Assembly (NCBI RefSeq): GCF_021502675.1
Contig: NZ_JAKFHA010000009.1
Coordinates: 62,001 to 126,000 of the forward strand
From: Yinghuangia soli
GTDB taxonomy: Bacteria; Actinomycetota; Actinomycetes; Streptomycetales; Streptomycetaceae
Direction of reading: 5' to 3'
Length of the DNA: 64,000 nucleotides
The notes beneath the pieces were generated by a model. It had not been told where the DNA came from. It saw only the letters and a list, made by a program, of their open reading frames with translations, and made no database searches. Position 1 is the first letter of the stretch; each line of letters begins with the position of its first letter. The position numbers and the translations under genes were made by a program. This document shows, piece after piece, positions 46,844 through 56,635 of the stretch.

Positions 46844-47746
46844 GTGTCCACCACCCCCGAAAGCCCCAAGACCGGCACTGAACTGGTCAAGCGCGGCATG
46901 GCCGAGCAGCTCAAGGGCGGTGTGATCATGGACGTGGTCAACGCCGAGCAGGCCAAGATCGCCGAGGACGCCGGTGCGGTCGCGGTCATGGCCCTCGAGC
47001 GGGTCCCCGCGGACATCCGCAAGGACGGCGGCGTCGCCCGCATGTCCGACCCCGACATGATCGACGGCATCATCGAGGCCGTCTCGATCCCGGTCATGGC
47101 CAAGGCCCGCATCGGCCACTTCGTCGAGGCCCAGGTCCTGCAGTCGCTCGGTGTCGACTACATCGACGAGTCCGAGGTGCTGACCCCGGCCGACGAGGCC
47201 AACCACATCAACAAGTGGAAGTTCACCACCCCCTTCGTCTGCGGTGCCACCAACCTGGGCGAGGCGCTGCGCCGCATCGCCGAGGGCGCGGCCATGATCC
47301 GGTCGAAGGGCGAGGCCGGCACCGGCAACGTCGTCGAGGCGACCCGCCACATGCGCACCATCCTGGGCGACATCAAGAAGCTTGCGGCCCTGGACGAGGA
47401 CGAGCTCTTCGTCGCCGCGAAGAACCTCCAGGCGCCGTACGCGCTGGTCAAGGAGGTCGCCGAGCTCGGCAAGCTGCCCGTCGTCATGTTCACCGCGGGC
47501 GGCATCGCCACCCCGGCCGACGCCGCGATGATGATGCAGCTCGGCGCCGAGGGCGTCTTCGTCGGCTCCGGCATCTTCAAGTCCGGCGACCCGGCCAAGC
47601 GCGCCAAGGCCATCGTCGACGCCACGCTGCACTTCGAGGACCCGGAGATCATCGCCAAGGTCTCGCGCGGCCTGGGCGAGGCCATGGTCGGCATCAACAT
47701 CGACACGCTCCCCGAGTCCGAGCGCTACGCCGGCCGCGGCTGGTGA
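46844..47746 (+). CDS. pdxS: Pyridoxal 5'-phosphate synthase lyase subunit
   Basis: 300 residues. Makes PLP from ribose 5-phosphate, glyceraldehyde 3-phosphate and PdxT-derived ammonia. Full family sequence: [85 protein letters not shown] and [19 protein letters not shown] 46844 with GAGG six bases upstream is preferred over GTG 46829. A TACGAT at 46800-46805 could be a -10. pdxT follows after a hairpin. Confidence 0.97.
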   Translation: MSTTPESPKTGTELVKRGMAEQLKGGVIMDVVNAEQAKIAEDAGAVAVMALERVPADIRKDGGVARMSDPDMIDGIIEAVSIPVMAKARIGHFVEAQVLQSLGVDYIDESEVLTPADEANHINKWKFTTPFVCGATNLGEALRRIAEGAAMIRSKGEAGTGNVVEATRHMRTILGDIKKLAALDEDELFVAAKNLQAPYALVKEVAELGKLPVVMFTAGGIATPADAAMMMQLGAEGVFVGSGIFKSGDPAKRAKAIVDATLHFEDPEIIAKVSRGLGEAMVGINIDTLPESERYAGRGW

Positions 47747-47787
47747 CGACCGCCTGACCAGGCCGTCGTAGAACCCGCAGCATCCCT

Positions 47788-47821
47788 CCGGGCCCGGTCG
47801 CCGTACGGCTGCCGGGCCCGG
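47788..47821 (+). terminator. Hairpin between pdxS and pdxT
   Basis: 10-bp stem CCGGGCCCGG/CCGGGCCCGG with a 14-base loop and no U-tract. It may lower pdxT transcription relative to pdxS rather than fully end it. Confidence 0.4.
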
Positions 47822-47876
47822 CCCCGTGCCGCCCCGCGCCCGCCCGCACATCCCGTACAACTCCCTTGAGGTCGCA

Positions 47877-48482
47877 GTGTCTTCACCCACCATCGGCGTG
47901 CTCGCCATCCAAGGCGACGTGCGCGAACACGCCGTCGCCCTCGCCGAGGCCGGCGCGCTGGCCCGCCCGGTGCGCAAGGCCGAGGAGTTCGACGACCTCG
48001 ACGCGCTGGTGATCCCGGGCGGCGAGTCGACCACCATGTCCAAGCTCGCGCTGTCCTTCGGCCTGTTCGAGCCGCTGCGCGCCCGCGTCAAGGCCGGCAT
48101 GCCGGTCTACGGCTCGTGCGCCGGCATGATCATGCTGGCCGACAAGATCCTGGACGGCCGCGAGGACCAGGAGACCGTGGGCGGCATCGACATGACCGTG
48201 CGCCGCAACGCGTTCGGCCGGCAGAACCAGTCCTTCGAGGCCGACGTCGACTTCGCCCCCACCCCCGACGCGCCGGTGCACGGCGTGTTCATCCGCGCCC
48301 CCTGGGTCGAGTCGGTGGGCGCCGGCGTCGAGGTCCTGGCCACGCTGGGCGCCGAGCCGTACGCCGGGCGGATCGTCGCGGTCCGGCAGGGCAACCTGGT
48401 CGCCACGTCCTTCCACCCCGAGCTCACCGGCGACCGCCGCGTCCACGCGTACTTCGTGGACCTGGTCCGCGACGCGGTGTGA
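47877..48482 (+). CDS. pdxT: Pyridoxal 5'-phosphate synthase glutaminase subunit
   Basis: 201 residues, class I glutamine amidotransferase. Seen: [28 protein letters not shown], the nucleophile in [11 protein letters not shown], and FHPELTGD with the His-Glu pair. It supplies ammonia to PdxS. GTG 47877 with GAGG five bases upstream; the longer in-frame ATG at 47826 adds a Pro/Arg leader. Confidence 0.96.
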   Translation: MSSPTIGVLAIQGDVREHAVALAEAGALARPVRKAEEFDDLDALVIPGGESTTMSKLALSFGLFEPLRARVKAGMPVYGSCAGMIMLADKILDGREDQETVGGIDMTVRRNAFGRQNQSFEADVDFAPTPDAPVHGVFIRAPWVESVGAGVEVLATLGAEPYAGRIVAVRQGNLVATSFHPELTGDRRVHAYFVDLVRDAV

Positions 48483-48559
48483 CCCCCGCGTCTCGGTAGG
48501 ATCATTGCCGTGGCCTCCGGGCCGCGGCATGAACAGGTGACCTGAAGGAGTAGAGGCGG

Positions 48560-49312
48560 ATGTCCGGCCACTCAAAGTGGGCGACCACCAAGCACAAAAA
48601 GGCCGTCGTCGACGCCAAGCGCGGCAAGCTCTTCGCCAAGCTCATCAAGAACATCGAGGTGGCGGCGCGGACCGGCGGCGGTGACATCTCCGGGAACCCG
48701 ACGCTGTACGACGCCATCCAGAAGGCGAAGAAGAGCTCGGTCCCGAACGACAACATCGACCGCGCCGTCAAGCGCGGCTCCGGTGCCGAGGCCGGCGGTG
48801 CGGACTACCAGGCGATCACCTACGAGGGCTACGGTCCGAACGGTGTCGCGGTCCTCATCGAATGCCTCACCGACAACCGCAACCGCGCGGCGTCGGACGT
48901 CCGCGTGGCCATGACGCGCAACGGCGGCTCGATGGCCGACCCGGGCTCGGTGTCGTACATGTTCACCCGCAAGGGTGTCGTGATCGTGCCCAAGAACGAC
49001 CTGTCCGAGGACGACGTCCTCGGTGCCGTGCTCGACGCGGGCGCCGAAGAGGTCAACGACCTCGGCGAGGCGTTCGAGGTCGTCAGCGAGGCCTCCGACC
49101 TCATCCCGGTGCGCACCGCGCTCCAGGAGGCGGGCATCGACTACGACTCCGCCGAGGCGAACTTCATGCCGAGCGTGACCGTCGAGCTCGACGAAGAGGG
49201 CGCCCGCAAGATCTTCCGCCTGATCGAGGCGCTCGAGGACTCCGACGACGTGCAGAACGTCTTCGCGAACTTCGACGTGTCCGACGAGGTCATGGAGAAG
49301 ATCGACGCCTGA
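48560..49312 (+). CDS. yebC: YebC/PmpR family regulatory protein
   Basis: 250 residues, all three domains. [78 protein letters not shown]. Family members regulate transcription or relieve ribosome stalling at prolines; which applies here is open. Located just before the ruv genes as in most bacteria, though here the PIG-V and globin genes intervene. Confidence 0.94.
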   Translation: MSGHSKWATTKHKKAVVDAKRGKLFAKLIKNIEVAARTGGGDISGNPTLYDAIQKAKKSSVPNDNIDRAVKRGSGAEAGGADYQAITYEGYGPNGVAVLIECLTDNRNRAASDVRVAMTRNGGSMADPGSVSYMFTRKGVVIVPKNDLSEDDVLGAVLDAGAEEVNDLGEAFEVVSEASDLIPVRTALQEAGIDYDSAEANFMPSVTVELDEEGARKIFRLIEALEDSDDVQNVFANFDVSDEVMEKIDA

Positions 49313-49363
49313 GGCACGCAGCCGGTCCGCGGACCGGCAGGCAACGCGAAACAGGCAACGCGA

Positions 49364-49395
49364 AAGGGGCCGACCGTACTTGCGGTCGGCCCCTT
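49364..49395. terminator. Terminator after yebC
   Basis: 13-bp perfect stem AAGGGGCCGACCG/CGGTCGGCCCCTT with a six-base loop, between two convergent genes. Confidence 0.88.
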
Positions 49396-49424
49396 CGCAT
49401 GGGGGCACACGTGTGCAGCCGGGC

Positions 49425-50714
49425 CTACGGGTTGGTGTCGATCACGTACACCAGGAAGCCCACGTACCAGCCCGCGAACAAGGCGCCCGCGACCAGCACG
49501 ATCCCGACCAGCTTGCGCGGCCAGCCGGCCATGAACTTGGCCAGCGGCAGCACGATCGTGAACGCGGGCAGCATGAACCGCGGCTTGGAATGGAAGAACC
49601 ACCCGCTGCTGGTGGCCAGCGCCAGGAACATCACGATGCCGCCGTAGATGTGCACCGGCAGCGGCACCTTGCGGTCCCGGAAGGACCACAGCATCAGCGC
49701 CACCGACAGCAGGATCACGAAGGTGCACACCACGTAGATCGGCCGGCCCAGGTGGGTCAGGTACTTGGCCATCCACTGGACCGTGCTGACCCCGAAGTCG
49801 AACCGCAGGTTGAACGCCCGGTCCTGGATCCAGAACCACGCGTCCCAGCGGTTGCCGACCGTGCCGACCCACGCGATGAACCCGAGCACCCCGATCGGGG
49901 CCAGCAGCGTGGCGACCACCGGCCGCCGCGCCTCCCGGCCCAGCAGGCCCACCCGGGTGCCGTCCGCGCGGCGGCTGAAGACCACCTGCAGAGCCGCCAC
50001 GCCCAGCGCGGCGACCAGCGCGAACGCGGTGTTGCGGGTCAGCCCGGCGAGGATGCACAGCACCAGCGCCGCGGTCCACTCCCGGCGCACGATGGCCAGC
50101 AGACCCCAGGACGCGAACGCCACGAACAGCGCCTCGGAGTACACCATCGTCAGCACCATCGAGCCCGGCGCCACCGCCCACAGCAGCGCGAACAGCGTCG
50201 CCACCCGGTGGCTGCCGGTCAGCTCCCGGCCCAGCGCGTACAGGCCCCAGGCGGCCACCGCGCCGGACAGCAGCGTCACCACCATGCCGGCGTTCATGCT
50301 GTCCAGCCCGGTCACCGCGGACACGAACCGGACCAGGTACGGATAGCCGGGGAAGAACTCGACGTTGACCCAGTACGGCTTCCCGGCGGGCGAGACCGGC
50401 AACTTCTCGACATAGCCGTAGTCCGCGATGTCGATGAACCACTCGCCGTCCCACGAGCCGACCATCGACCAGAACGGCTTGCCCGCCGCGCGCGCCATGA
50501 CCGCCAGCACGAGCAGGTTGAGCCCGCGGGCGATCAGGTAGCCGACGATGGCCGGCAGCGCCGGCCGGATCGCGGTCCGGAACCGCCGCGCGCCCGACAC
50601 GGCCGCCGCCCGGGCCCGCTCCTTCAGGTCCGCACCCCGCGAGGTCGGATCGGCGGGCAGGGCGTCCGGCGCACCCGGAGTGTCCGGGGCCACCGGCGTG
50701 GACGGAGTCGGCAT
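49425..50714 (-). CDS. PIG-V-like membrane mannosyltransferase
   Basis: 429 residues, about 9 membrane segments. GT-C-type enzyme: conserved WDGEWFIDIADYGY and FFPGYPYLVRF, with the acidic residues of the donor site, and MVYSEALFVAFASWGLL later. Related to Mannosyl_trans2 (PIG-V) proteins that use a polyprenyl-phosphate mannose donor outside the cell. It could glycosylate surface polymers or PIM-type lipids made by the genes upstream; acceptor unknown. ATG with AAGGA. Confidence 0.8.
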   Translation of the reverse strand: MPTPSTPVAPDTPGAPDALPADPTSRGADLKERARAAAVSGARRFRTAIRPALPAIVGYLIARGLNLLVLAVMARAAGKPFWSMVGSWDGEWFIDIADYGYVEKLPVSPAGKPYWVNVEFFPGYPYLVRFVSAVTGLDSMNAGMVVTLLSGAVAAWGLYALGRELTGSHRVATLFALLWAVAPGSMVLTMVYSEALFVAFASWGLLAIVRREWTAALVLCILAGLTRNTAFALVAALGVAALQVVFSRRADGTRVGLLGREARRPVVATLLAPIGVLGFIAWVGTVGNRWDAWFWIQDRAFNLRFDFGVSTVQWMAKYLTHLGRPIYVVCTFVILLSVALMLWSFRDRKVPLPVHIYGGIVMFLALATSSGWFFHSKPRFMLPAFTIVLPLAKFMAGWPRKLVGIVLVAGALFAGWYVGFLVYVIDTNP

Positions 50715-50873
50715 GGCGGTCCTTCGGGGGAGTCCTCGGCACGGGGCGGCCCAGCGGCGCACCCGGGAGTGATCGACCGGACACAGCCTAGGGGACTCGC
50801 GCCGCCGGACCGGTCCGACGGGCGTCGGCCCGGCCCGCATCCCCCGAACGGCGCGCGGGCCGGCCCGCGAGGG

Positions 50874-51371
50874 TCAGGCGGTGTCGCGGGGGAGCGTGTG
50901 CAACGGCAGTTCGGGGCGGCCGTCGGGGGCCGCGCTCCACGGCGAACTGCCGTCGGCGATCTCCAGGCGCTTGCGCATCGCCCGGGCGATGCGGTCGGCC
51001 TGGACCGCGGCGCGGTCCGCGACAGGACCGGCGAAACGCGCCTCCAGCGCGGCGGACCACAGCTCCATCCAGCGCGCGAAGTGCTCCGCGGTGAGCGGGG
51101 ACTCGGCGTGCAGCGCGCGGTGCGGCTCCAGCGCATTGCCGCGGTAGCCGCCGCTGCGCAGCAGCGTGGTCTCCCAGAAGTCGGCGAGCCGCGGCAGGTG
51201 CGCGGCGAGGTCCATCTGCGCGACGTCGACGAAGACCGGACCGAGCAGGTCGTCCGCGAACGCCTTCGCGTAGAAGTCCTCGAGGAGCGCGATGATGTCC
51301 TCGCGGGAACCGATGTCCGGACGCTCCGCCATGCTGTCGGCGGAAGCGGGCGGACGCGGCTGCGCGGGCAT
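50874..51371 (-). CDS. Truncated hemoglobin (group III-like)
   Basis: 165 residues. 2-over-2 globin fold: IIALLEDFYAKAFADDLLGP, FWETTLLRSGGYRGNALEP, then HRALHAESPLTAEHFARWMELW. The proximal His lies in the last motif. Group III members bind oxygen or NO and often protect from nitrosative stress. ATG 51371 follows GAGAGG. It is preceded (upstream) by two 17-bp direct repeats. Confidence 0.85.
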   Translation of the reverse strand: MPAQPRPPASADSMAERPDIGSREDIIALLEDFYAKAFADDLLGPVFVDVAQMDLAAHLPRLADFWETTLLRSGGYRGNALEPHRALHAESPLTAEHFARWMELWSAALEARFAGPVADRAAVQADRIARAMRKRLEIADGSSPWSAAPDGRPELPLHTLPRDTA

Positions 51372-51418
51372 GGACACCTCTCGGTCGGGCCGGACGCGGC
51401 TTGCGGCGGTGCGGACGA

Positions 51419-51462
51419 ATGCAGACGCCGCAAGCTCGGCAAACGATGCAGACGCAGCAAGC
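51419..51462. repeat. 17-bp direct repeats upstream of the hemoglobin gene
   Basis: ATGCAGACGCCGCAAGC (51419-51435) and ATGCAGACGCAGCAAGC (51446-51462), one mismatch, 27 bp centre to centre. They lie 48-91 bases before the globin start and about 200 bases before ruvC on the other strand, so either gene could use them as an operator. Confidence 0.6.
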
Positions 51463-51661
51463 AGAGTCAGCGAAGTACCAGTCCAGGGTACGTGGCGCCG
51501 GGTGGCGCGGCGTGGCCTGCCGGGATGTCCGGCCGGCCTCCGCTAGGGTCGGAGCCTGACACGAACAGATGTTCGTATAGCTGGGCCCGGCCCGGGCGGC
51601 GCACGGCCGGACGGGTGATGTGACGGGTGACATAAACGGGTGACATAAGGGGGAGTGCCGC

Positions 51662-52210
51662 GTGCGGGTATTCGGAGTCGACCCCGGTCTGACGCGCTGC
51701 GGTCTGGGCGTCGTCGACGGCGGTGTGGGAGCGCCGCTGCGGCTGGTCGAGGCCGGCGTCGTGCGCACCCCCGCGGACGCCGCGATCGACGCCCGCCTGC
51801 TGGCCGTCGAACAAGGCATCGAGGAGTGGCTGGACCGGCTCAAGCCGGACTGCGTCGCGGTCGAACGCGTCTTCGCCCAGCACAACGTGCGCACCGTGAT
51901 GGGCACCGCCCAGGCCTCCGCGGTCGCCATCGTCTGCGCGGCCCGGCGCGGCCTGCCGGTCACCCTGCACACCCCCAGCGAGGTCAAGGCCGCGGTCACC
52001 GGCAGCGGCCGTGCCGACAAGGCCCAGATCGGCGCCATGGTGGCGCGCATCCTGCGGCTCGACTCGCCGCCCAAACCCGCCGACGCGGCCGACGCCGTCG
52101 CGCTCGCCATCTGCCACATCTGGCGCGGCGGCGCCACGAACCGGCTCGCCGCCGCGGTCGCCGCGGCCCGTACACCGTCCCCGCGCCTGCCGCGCGGTAC
52201 GCGAGGATGA
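51662..52210 (+). CDS. ruvC: Holliday junction resolvase
   Basis: 182 residues. Metal-dependent RNase H-fold nuclease that cuts Holliday junctions. Catalytic acids: Asp in [12 protein letters not shown], Glu in [11 protein letters not shown], and the terminal Asp pair in [17 protein letters not shown] start. ruvA follows after four bases; ruvC-ruvA-ruvB form one operon. Confidence 0.96.
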   Translation: MRVFGVDPGLTRCGLGVVDGGVGAPLRLVEAGVVRTPADAAIDARLLAVEQGIEEWLDRLKPDCVAVERVFAQHNVRTVMGTAQASAVAIVCAARRGLPVTLHTPSEVKAAVTGSGRADKAQIGAMVARILRLDSPPKPADAADAVALAICHIWRGGATNRLAAAVAAARTPSPRLPRGTRG

Positions 52211-52214
52211 CCCC

Positions 52215-52835
52215 GTGATCGCCTTTGTCAGCGGCCCCGTCGCCGCCCTCGGCCCCGAACTCGCCGTCGTCGAGGTCGGCGGGATCGGCATGGCCGTCCT
52301 GTGCACGCCCGGCACGCTCGCCGGACTCCGGATCGGCGAGTCGGCCCGGCTCTCCACCAGCCTCGTGGTCCGCGAGGACTCCCTCACGTTGTACGGCTTC
52401 GCCGACGACGATGAGCGCACCACGTTCGAACTCCTGCAGACCGCAAGCGGCGTGGGCCCGCGCGTCGCGCAGGCGATGCTCGCCGTACACACCCCCGACG
52501 CGCTGCGCGCCGCGATCGAGAGCGGCGACGAGAAGGCGCTGACCGCGGTGCCGGGCATCGGCAAGAAGGGCGCCCAGAAGCTGCTCATCGAGCTCAAGGG
52601 CCGCCTCGGCGCGCCCACCGGCGGCGCCGGCGCCGCCCGCGTGGGGGCGCCCGTCTCCGTGCACTGGCGCGACCAGCTGCACAGTGCCCTCATCGGCCTG
52701 GGCTACGCGACGCGCGAGGCCGACGAAGCGGTGGCCGCGGCCGCCCCGGAAGCCGAGGCCGCGATCGCCGAGGGCGGTACCCCCGACATCGGGCTGCTGC
52801 TGCGCACCGCGCTGCGCAGCCTGAACCGCCGATGA
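52215..52835 (+). CDS. ruvA: Holliday junction DNA helicase subunit RuvA
   Basis: 206 residues. OB-fold start ([20 protein letters not shown]), HhH domain [17 protein letters not shown] and the C-terminal domain III ending [16 protein letters not shown]. It recognises Holliday junctions and loads RuvB. GTG start after GCGAGGATG. Confidence 0.95.
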   Translation: MIAFVSGPVAALGPELAVVEVGGIGMAVLCTPGTLAGLRIGESARLSTSLVVREDSLTLYGFADDDERTTFELLQTASGVGPRVAQAMLAVHTPDALRAAIESGDEKALTAVPGIGKKGAQKLLIELKGRLGAPTGGAGAARVGAPVSVHWRDQLHSALIGLGYATREADEAVAAAAPEAEAAIAEGGTPDIGLLLRTALRSLNRR

Positions 52836-52911
52836 CGTGTCGGGCGGGTGCGCAAGGATGGCGCGCGGCCCGCAAGCGGCCGGGTCCGGACTACGGCAGG
52901 GGCGAGACGGC

Positions 52912-54015
52912 ATGACGCACGACGGGGACCGCCTGGTGACCGCCGAGGCGGACGGCGAGGACCAGGCGGTCGAGGCCGCCCTGCGCCCGCGCAGCCTGGA
53001 CGAGTTCATCGGCCAGGAACGCGTCCGCGAACAGCTCTCGCTGGTGCTGCGCGCCGCCCGGGCCCGCGGCGGGACGCCCGACCACGTGCTGCTGTCCGGC
53101 CCGCCCGGACTCGGCAAGACCACGCTGTCGATGATCATCGCGGCCGAGATGGGCGCCCCGATCCGCATCACCTCGGGCCCGGCCATCCAGCACGCCGGCG
53201 ACCTCGCCGCCATCCTGTCCTCGCTGGCCGAGGGCGAGGTGCTCTTCCTCGACGAGATCCACCGCATGTCGCGGCCCGCCGAGGAGATGCTCTACATGGC
53301 GATGGAGGACTTCCGGGTCGACATCATCGTCGGGAAGGGCCCCGGCGCCACCGCGATCCCGCTCGAGCTGCCGCCCTTCACGCTCGTGGGCGCGACCACC
53401 CGGGCCGGCCTCCTGCCGCCGCCGCTGCGCGACCGCTTCGGCTTCACCGGCCACATGGACTTCTACGCACCCGCCGAACTGGAGCGCGTGCTGCACCGCT
53501 CGGCGCGGCTGCTGGACGTCCCGGTGGATGCCGAGGGCGCCGCGGAGATCGCCGGGCGCTCGCGCGGCACCCCGCGTATCGCCAACCGGCTGCTGCGCCG
53601 CGTGCGCGACTATGCGCAGGTCCGGGCCGACGGGCGGATCAACCGCGAGGTGGCCGCGCTGGCCCTCGACGTGTACGAAGTGGACGCCTGCGGCCTGGAC
53701 CGGCTCGACCGCGCGGTGCTGCACGCCCTGGTCACCCTCTTCGGCGGCGGCCCGGTCGGGCTGTCCACCCTCGCGGTCGCGGTCGGCGAGGAGACCGAGA
53801 CGGTCGAGGAGGTCGCCGAGCCGTTCCTGGTGCGCAGCGGGATGCTGGCCCGCACGCCCCGGGGCCGTGTCGCGACCGCGGCCGCCTGGCGGCACCTGGG
53901 TCTGGTCGCGCCGCCTACTGCGGCAGGTGGACAGTCCGGGCGTAGGGCGCAGCCGGGATTGTTCGGGGACGAAGGCACCGCGCCTGGTCAGGGGCCGGAC
54001 GGCGCATTCGGGTGA
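52912..54015 (+). CDS. ruvB: Holliday junction branch-migration ATPase RuvB
   Basis: 367 residues. AAA+ motor: [20 protein letters not shown], Walker [14 protein letters not shown], Walker [12 protein letters not shown], sensor [20 protein letters not shown], and the winged-helix end with [17 protein letters not shown]. The family end is extended by about 25 low-complexity residues. ATG with GGCGAGA upstream; 76-base gap after ruvA. Confidence 0.96.
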   Translation: MTHDGDRLVTAEADGEDQAVEAALRPRSLDEFIGQERVREQLSLVLRAARARGGTPDHVLLSGPPGLGKTTLSMIIAAEMGAPIRITSGPAIQHAGDLAAILSSLAEGEVLFLDEIHRMSRPAEEMLYMAMEDFRVDIIVGKGPGATAIPLELPPFTLVGATTRAGLLPPPLRDRFGFTGHMDFYAPAELERVLHRSARLLDVPVDAEGAAEIAGRSRGTPRIANRLLRRVRDYAQVRADGRINREVAALALDVYEVDACGLDRLDRAVLHALVTLFGGGPVGLSTLAVAVGEETETVEEVAEPFLVRSGMLARTPRGRVATAAAWRHLGLVAPPTAAGGQSGRRAQPGLFGDEGTAPGQGPDGAFG

Positions 54016-54155
54016 GCGTCGGGAACGACTGCGCGCCGCGATCGTTGTTCCTTGCGTACCCGTCCGTCTAGACTCCGCCGAGGCCCAAGGTCGGCCTTCA
54101 TCGCATGTCGTGATCCGAGCCGCATCGCGGCACCGGAAAGGAACCGTTTCCAGCC

Positions 54156-54575
54156 GTGGACATCCTCAGCCTTCTGCCCATCCTGCTCATCTTCGTCGTG
54201 ATCTATTTCTTCATGATCAAGCCGGCGAAGAAGCGCCAGCAGGAGGCGGTCCAGACGCAGAACTCGTTGCGCCCCGGATCGGAGGTCCGTACCATCGCGG
54301 GTCTCTTCGCGACCGTGAGCGAGGTCGAGGACGACTCTGTGATCCTCGAGATCGCGCCGGGCGTGCACAGCCGCTACCTCAAGAGCGCCATCGCCGCCGT
54401 GCTCAGCACCGGTGACGACGAGGACGACGACGACACCGTCGGCGACCACGAGGGCACCGGCTCGGACGACGGCGCGGACCGCGCCGAGGGCGCCGAGACG
54501 ATCGATCTGGACAAGAAGCCGGAGAGCGGGTCGGCCGACGGTGGCAACGGCGACCGTCCGCGTACGGACGGCTAG
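54156..54575 (+). CDS. yajC: YajC preprotein translocase subunit
   Basis: 139 residues. One N-terminal membrane segment (LLPILLIFVVIYFFMIKP), then KKRQQEAVQTQNSLRPGSEV, RTIAGLFATVSEVED, and a C-terminal acidic/disordered tail longer than usual. Works with SecD-SecF in Sec export. GTG after GGAAAGGAA. Confidence 0.9.
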   Translation: MDILSLLPILLIFVVIYFFMIKPAKKRQQEAVQTQNSLRPGSEVRTIAGLFATVSEVEDDSVILEIAPGVHSRYLKSAIAAVLSTGDDEDDDDTVGDHEGTGSDDGADRAEGAETIDLDKKPESGSADGGNGDRPRTDG

Positions 54576-54736
54576 TTCGTCCCGCGTAGAGCACCTAGGC
54601 GGCGGTCCGCAGGGCCGCCGCCGGCAATACAGTCATGTCCAGGCCACGGATGCACCCGGACAAGGGTCCGGGCGCTGTGCCGTGATCCGGTGACGCACGT
54701 GGTTCCGGATCGGCACCAACAGGGAGATGGGCGAAG

Positions 54737-56635
54737 GTGGCAGCACCGAAATCAAGCACACGAGGGCACCCGGGGCGGGCCCTGGTCTTCATCACGGTGG
54801 TCATCGCCGCCCTCTACGGGATCATGTTCGCGACCGGCGACACGACGCCGCGGCTCGGCATCGACCTGGCAGGCGGCACGAGCGTCACGCTCAAGGCCAA
54901 GCCGGATGCGGGCGGCAGCAAGAGCGCCGTCAACGCGGAGAACATGAACACCGCGGTCCAGATCATCCGGGACCGCGTCAACGCGTTCGGTGTGTCCGAG
55001 GCCGAGGTGCAGACCCAGGGCAGCGAGCACATCGTCATCAACATCCCCAAGGGGAAGGGCGAGGCGGAAGCCGCCAAGCAGGTCGGCCAGACCGCCAAGC
55101 TGTACTTCCGCCCGGTGCTGCAGACCGAGTACCAGCCGGACACGCCGCCCACCACCCCGGCGACCACGCCGCCCGCGAGCACGCCGCCGGCATCGAACCC
55201 GCCGCAGGGCCAGGGCGCCGCGACCACGCCGCCGTCCGCCTCGCCCCCGGCGACCACGCCGGCCGCGACCGGGACCGGGGCCGCCAAGGCCACCGCGACC
55301 GCCACGGCGTCCGCGAAGGCGACCGGCACCGCGACGGCGAAGCCGCAGAGCCGGGTCATCCCGGACCTGAAGCAGGACACCCCGTCGCCGACGCCGCCCG
55401 CGGCGAACACGCCCGGCGCGCCGGCCACCACGCCGCCGCCGATCGACATGACGCAGCCGGTCACGCCGCCGTCGAGCAACGGCGCGGGCGCGGACCTGAC
55501 CAAGTACGGCGTCACGCCGGAGCTCCAGGCCCAGTTCACCGCGCTCAACTGCGCGGACCCGGCCCAGCGCGGCGTCGGCAACCAGACCGACCCGACCAAG
55601 CCGACCGTGGCGTGCTCGGCCAAGCCGCAGAACGGTACGTACGAGAAGTACATCCTCGGCCCGGCCGCGATCGACGGCACGGACCTCTCCTCGTCGAACG
55701 CGCAGCTGCCCACCGGCCCCGGCCAGATCGGCGGCTGGGAGGTCGCGCTCAAGTTCGACGGCACCGGCACCGACAAGTTCACCAAGATCACCGGTGACCT
55801 CGCCGAGGGCCAGTACCCGACGAACCGCTTCGCGGTCGAGCTGGACGGCGTCGTGGTCGTCGCGCCCACCGTCTCCACCGAGCTGCCGGGCGGCCAGGCG
55901 GTCATCACCGGCGACTTCAGCCAGAAGGAAGCCAAGAACCTCGCCAACGTCCTCAAGTACGGCGCGCTGCCGCTGTCCTTCGAGATGAGCGAGGTCTCCA
56001 AGGTCTCCGCGGCGCTGGGCTCCGACCAGCTGCGCGGCGGCCTGATCGCCGGTGCGATCGGCCTCTTCCTGGTCGCGCTGTACTCGATCATGTACTACCG
56101 CGGCCTCGGCGTGGTCAGCCTCGTCAGCCTCGCCATCTCCGGTCTGCTGACCTACGCGATCATGTGCCTCCTCGGCCGCGGCATCGGGTTCGCGCTGAAC
56201 CTCCCCGCGGTCTGCGGCGCCATCGCGGCGATCGGCATCACCGCCGACTCGTTCATCGTCTACTTCGAGCGCATCCGCGACGAGGTACGCGAGGGCAAGT
56301 CGCTGCAGCCGGCCGTGGCCCGGGCCTGGCCGCGCGCCCGGCGCACCATCCTGGTGTCCGACTTCGTGTCGTTCCTGGCCGCCGCCGTCCTGTACTGGGT
56401 GTCGGTCGGCAAGGTGAAGGGCTTCGCGTTCACGCTGGGCCTGACCACGCTGCTCGACGTCGTGGTGGTGTTCCTGTTCACCAAGCCGCTCATGGTGATC
56501 CTGGCGCGCAAGAAGTTCTTTGCGTCCGGGCACCCGTGGTCGGGTCTCGACCCGGCACGCCTCGGCGCCAAGCGCCCCCTGGCGTACCGCGCGACCCGCC
56601 GGCCCCGCGCCAACGTCGAACCCAAGGAGGCATGA
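54737..56635 (+). CDS. secD: SecD protein-export membrane subunit
   Basis: 632 residues. First membrane segment, LGIDLAGGTSV, the P1 domain, then about 120 residues of Pro/Thr/Ala-rich insertion (about 133-250) before the rest of the outer domain. The membrane block (LRGGLIAGAIGLFLVALYSI, GIGFALNLPAVCGAIAAIGI, TADSFIVYFERIRDEVREGK, WVSVGKVKGFAFTLGLTTLL) is complete. It uses proton motive force to complete secretion. GTG with AGGGAG nearby; SecF overlaps its end. Confidence 0.96.
   Translation: MAAPKSSTRGHPGRALVFITVVIAALYGIMFATGDTTPRLGIDLAGGTSVTLKAKPDAGGSKSAVNAENMNTAVQIIRDRVNAFGVSEAEVQTQGSEHIVINIPKGKGEAEAAKQVGQTAKLYFRPVLQTEYQPDTPPTTPATTPPASTPPASNPPQGQGAATTPPSASPPATTPAATGTGAAKATATATASAKATGTATAKPQSRVIPDLKQDTPSPTPPAANTPGAPATTPPPIDMTQPVTPPSSNGAGADLTKYGVTPELQAQFTALNCADPAQRGVGNQTDPTKPTVACSAKPQNGTYEKYILGPAAIDGTDLSSSNAQLPTGPGQIGGWEVALKFDGTGTDKFTKITGDLAEGQYPTNRFAVELDGVVVVAPTVSTELPGGQAVITGDFSQKEAKNLANVLKYGALPLSFEMSEVSKVSAALGSDQLRGGLIAGAIGLFLVALYSIMYYRGLGVVSLVSLAISGLLTYAIMCLLGRGIGFALNLPAVCGAIAAIGITADSFIVYFERIRDEVREGKSLQPAVARAWPRARRTILVSDFVSFLAAAVLYWVSVGKVKGFAFTLGLTTLLDVVVVFLFTKPLMVILARKKFFASGHPWSGLDPARLGAKRPLAYRATRRPRANVEPKEA

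Noticed and set aside
47788-47821. PLP-responsive riboswitch between pdxS and pdxT
   Set aside because: Only a simple GC hairpin is present, with no conserved aptamer.
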